Assembly: GCA_017520105.1 (NCBI GenBank) | Contig: JAFWRL010000053.1 | Span: 1 to 7,334, forward strand | Direction: 5' to 3' | DNA length: 7,334 bases | Source of the DNA: Fibrobacter sp. | GTDB lineage: Bacteria > Fibrobacterota > Fibrobacteria > Fibrobacterales > Fibrobacteraceae | Shown: piece by piece, positions 5,722 to 7,334 of the stretch | Numbering within the stretch: position 1 is the stretch's first letter | How the letters are laid out: each line of letters begins with the position of its first letter | Made by a program: the position numbers and the translations under genes | The notes under the pieces: generated by a model | Database searches by the model: none | What the model was told of the DNA's origin: nothing | Seen by the model: only the letters and a program-made list of their open reading frames with translations

Positions 5722-7197
5722 ATGAGTGATACAGAATCTGTAAAAATCCAAAATATTTTCGAAAAACAAGGGCAGAACCGTTGGAAAATCGCCCTGACGA
5801 CCGCCAAGGAACGCATTCAAAAACTGAAAAAACTCCGCAATGCCATTGTCGAGCGTCAAAACGATTTTTACAAAGCAGTCTGGCTAGACTTCCACAAGCC
5901 TCAATTCGAAGCGTGGCTCAGCGAGATATTCCCCGCCATCGAAGAAATCGACTACACCATAAGTCACCTTAAAAAATGGATGAACGACAAAAGAGCAAGT
6001 AAAGTGTTCTTCTTGCCTACGACAAAAAGCAGACTCCACTACGAGCCTAAGGGGCGAGTGCTCATTTTTTCGCCATGGAACTATCCATTTCTTTTGTTAG
6101 TAAACCCAATCATCTCGGCCATTGCGGCAGGGAACGTCATCATCGCGAAGCCCTCGCACAAGACACCGCATGTAAGCGCATTTCTCGTAAAGCTTTTTTC
6201 AGACACATTTCCTGAAAATGAAATTGCAATTATCGAAGGGAACGGTTCAGAAATTGGAGACAAGCTCTTAGCACTTCCGTTCGACCACATCTTCTTTACA
6301 GGAAGCCCGAAAGTCGGTGCCCACATAGCAGAAATGGCCGCTAAAAATCACGCCAGCATCACCCTCGAACTCGGCGGCAAGTCGCCTTCAATTCTACTCC
6401 CCGATATAAACATCAAAAAAATCATCAAGCAGATTGCTTGGGGCAAAACGCTCAACGCAGGCCAAACATGTATCGCTCCCGATTACGCACTTTGTCCGCA
6501 AGACAAGGTCCAAGAATTTGCAGAAGCATTCGCAAACGAAATTAAACAAATGTACGGCGATACCGATGCCAAGCGGCACGAGAGTAATGACTTTGTTCAC
6601 ATCATAGATAAACGGGCAACAGAACGCCACGCCGCACTCATCAAAGACGCTATAGCAAAAGGGGCTACGCAAATCATCGGAGGTGTAAGCGATATCGAGA
6701 ACTGCTACACACCCATCACAGTGCTCACAAACGTCACTCCCGACATGGAAATCATGAAAAGCGAAATCTTCGGACCGATTCTTCCGATTGTCGCCTACAA
6801 GACTCTTGACGAGGCTATCCAGTTTGTCCAAAACCGTCCGAAGCCACTTGCGCTATACATTTTCGGGAAGTCAAAAAGCAACATCGACCGCGTACTGCGC
6901 GAAACCACCTCGGGTTCTACCTGCGTGAACAACACCATCATCCAGATTGAAAATTTAGATGTTCCATTTGGCGGCATCGGAATGAGCGGGACCGGCAACT
7001 ACCACGGTTTTTACGGATTCAAGACATTCAGCCACGAACGCAATATCATGGTGCAAAAAGGCTTTGACACCGTGACATTTTTTCATCCACCTTACGGAAT
7101 CACTCCCGGCAACATGCGCTCCAAAATACAGAACATCGCAGAAAAAGTTCTGCGACGTTTGAAAGCGATGCAAAACGCGGCAAAGCCAAGATTATAA
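5722..7197 (+). CDS. Class 3 (ALDH3-type) NAD(P)-dependent aldehyde dehydrogenase
   Basis: A 491-residue enzyme oxidising aldehydes to carboxylic acids with NAD(P)+. Numbered from the ATG at 5722, PWNYP (118-122) gives the oxyanion Asn120, and PSHKTP belongs to the cofactor site. FTGSPKVG (192-199) is the nucleotide-binding turn. LELGGKSP (215-222) gives the general base Glu216, GQTCIAP (247-253) the catalytic Cys250, and EIFGP (348-352) the conserved Glu348. The C-terminal block FGGIGMSGTGNYHGFYGFKTFSHER is typical of the ALDH3 group, which has no separate N-terminal extension. Long-chain or aromatic aldehydes are plausible substrates, but specificity cannot be read. A basic amphipathic tail (about 465-485) might contact membrane. 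A TTG start at 5653 would add 23 residues that do not look like ALDH sequence, so I prefer the ATG. No Shine-Dalgarno is close (AAAGG is 21 nt upstream). The gene is divergent from the lpx-linked cluster and probably regulated separately. Confidence 0.92.
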   Translation: MSDTESVKIQNIFEKQGQNRWKIALTTAKERIQKLKKLRNAIVERQNDFYKAVWLDFHKPQFEAWLSEIFPAIEEIDYTISHLKKWMNDKRASKVFFLPTTKSRLHYEPKGRVLIFSPWNYPFLLLVNPIISAIAAGNVIIAKPSHKTPHVSAFLVKLFSDTFPENEIAIIEGNGSEIGDKLLALPFDHIFFTGSPKVGAHIAEMAAKNHASITLELGGKSPSILLPDINIKKIIKQIAWGKTLNAGQTCIAPDYALCPQDKVQEFAEAFANEIKQMYGDTDAKRHESNDFVHIIDKRATERHAALIKDAIAKGATQIIGGVSDIENCYTPITVLTNVTPDMEIMKSEIFGPILPIVAYKTLDEAIQFVQNRPKPLALYIFGKSKSNIDRVLRETTSGSTCVNNTIIQIENLDVPFGGIGMSGTGNYHGFYGFKTFSHERNIMVQKGFDTVTFFHPPYGITPGNMRSKIQNIAEKVLRRLKAMQNAAKPRL

Positions 7198-7259
7198 AAG
7201 GATCAAAGGGGCGTAGTCCCGACCTCAAAGCACCGCAGGTGCGCGCCCATTGCTCAAAC
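7198..7259 (+). repeat. Convergent intergenic region with hairpin repeat copy B
   Basis: This is the gap between two convergent genes. Positions 7222-7253 repeat the unit seen at 2998-3031, with CTCAAAG, a hairpin of arms GCACC (7230-7234) and GGTGC (7238-7242) around GCA, then GCGCCCAT and TGCT. A second possible pairing is GGG (7208-7210) with CCC (7218-7220) around GCGTAGT. No T-run follows, so this is not a textbook terminator, although its location at converging 3' ends would suit transcript-end protection or bidirectional termination. Confidence 0.55.
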
Positions 7260-7334
7260 CTATTTCACTTGGAATCTATCTTTAATTTCTTGCGGAATGG
7301 GGAACGGACGGCCTCGTTTCATGTCCATCAGCAC
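7260..7334 (-). CDS. C-terminal fragment of a probable acyl-CoA thioesterase (YbgC/FadM-like)
   Basis: The last 24 codons of a minus-strand gene are visible, ending at a TAG at 7260-7262. The rest lies beyond the right edge of the window. The peptide reads VLMDMKRGRPFPIPQEIK and then DRFQVK. The pattern of a hydrophobic strand, an Asp, then K.GRP.PIP.EI resembles the end of hot-dog acyl-CoA thioester hydrolases of the YbgC/4-hydroxybenzoyl-CoA thioesterase group. That assignment is from motif memory alone, because the catalytic region is not in the window. The gene converges with the aldehyde dehydrogenase gene, 62 bases apart. Confidence 0.55.
   Translation of the reverse strand: MLMDMKRGRPFPIPQEIKDRFQVK

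Noticed and set aside
1..7334. Defence island, prophage or other novel multi-gene system
   Set aside because: Every sizeable gene belongs to a recognised housekeeping or envelope family. No integrase, transposase, toxin-antitoxin pair, nuclease or reverse transcriptase is seen.

Overview
This window looks like ordinary chromosome from a Gram-negative, lipid A-making bacterium of moderate GC content. I infer a Fibrobacter-like member of the Fibrobacterota/FCB group. The grounds are the lpx gene content, the Bacteroidetes-like closeness of lpxC and fabZ, and intergenic motifs built on GCTATGGGC and CTAAGTT that I recall from Fibrobacter. No marker gene here settles the species.

Layout. Seven genes run on the minus strand from about 5611 down to 10. 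In reading order they are a gamma-carbonic anhydrase-like protein, a diacylglycerol kinase-family lipid kinase, LpxD, a 190-base gap full of short repeats, LpxC, FabZ, a sugar-phosphate nucleotidyltransferase, and a TrmJ-like RNA methyltransferase. Coupling within the two blocks is tight: overlaps of 8 and 1-4 nt upstream of the gap, then a 14-nt overlap and gaps of 13 nt and about 50 nt downstream of it. The plus strand carries one complete gene, a class 3 aldehyde dehydrogenase (5722-7197), divergent from the carbonic anhydrase-like gene. At the right edge a 24-residue C-terminal fragment of a probable acyl-CoA thioesterase enters on the minus strand and converges on the dehydrogenase.

How the genes work together. 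LpxC (deacetylation of UDP-3-O-acyl-GlcNAc) and LpxD (N-acylation of its product) are consecutive steps of lipid A synthesis. FabZ makes the acyl chains for phospholipid and competes with LpxC/LpxD for 3-hydroxyacyl-ACP, so linking it to lpxC balances the two membranes. The lipid kinase and the nucleotidyltransferase fit the envelope theme, the first probably in phospholipid turnover and the second in activated-sugar supply. LpxA, often next to fabZ, is not present. The carbonic anhydrase-like gene and the RNA methyltransferase appear to be housekeeping passengers.

I found no new multi-gene system. The less ordinary content is non-coding: a hairpin repeat present in two diverged copies with a compensatory stem change, a REP-like repeat that supplies the stop codon of the nucleotidyltransferase, and two dyads (an 18-bp perfect palindrome and a 51-bp imperfect one) in the divergent promoter region. 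The genes that open transcription units also lack a visible Shine-Dalgarno sequence, while most internal genes have one. There is no sign of a phage, insertion sequence, CRISPR array, tRNA or rRNA.
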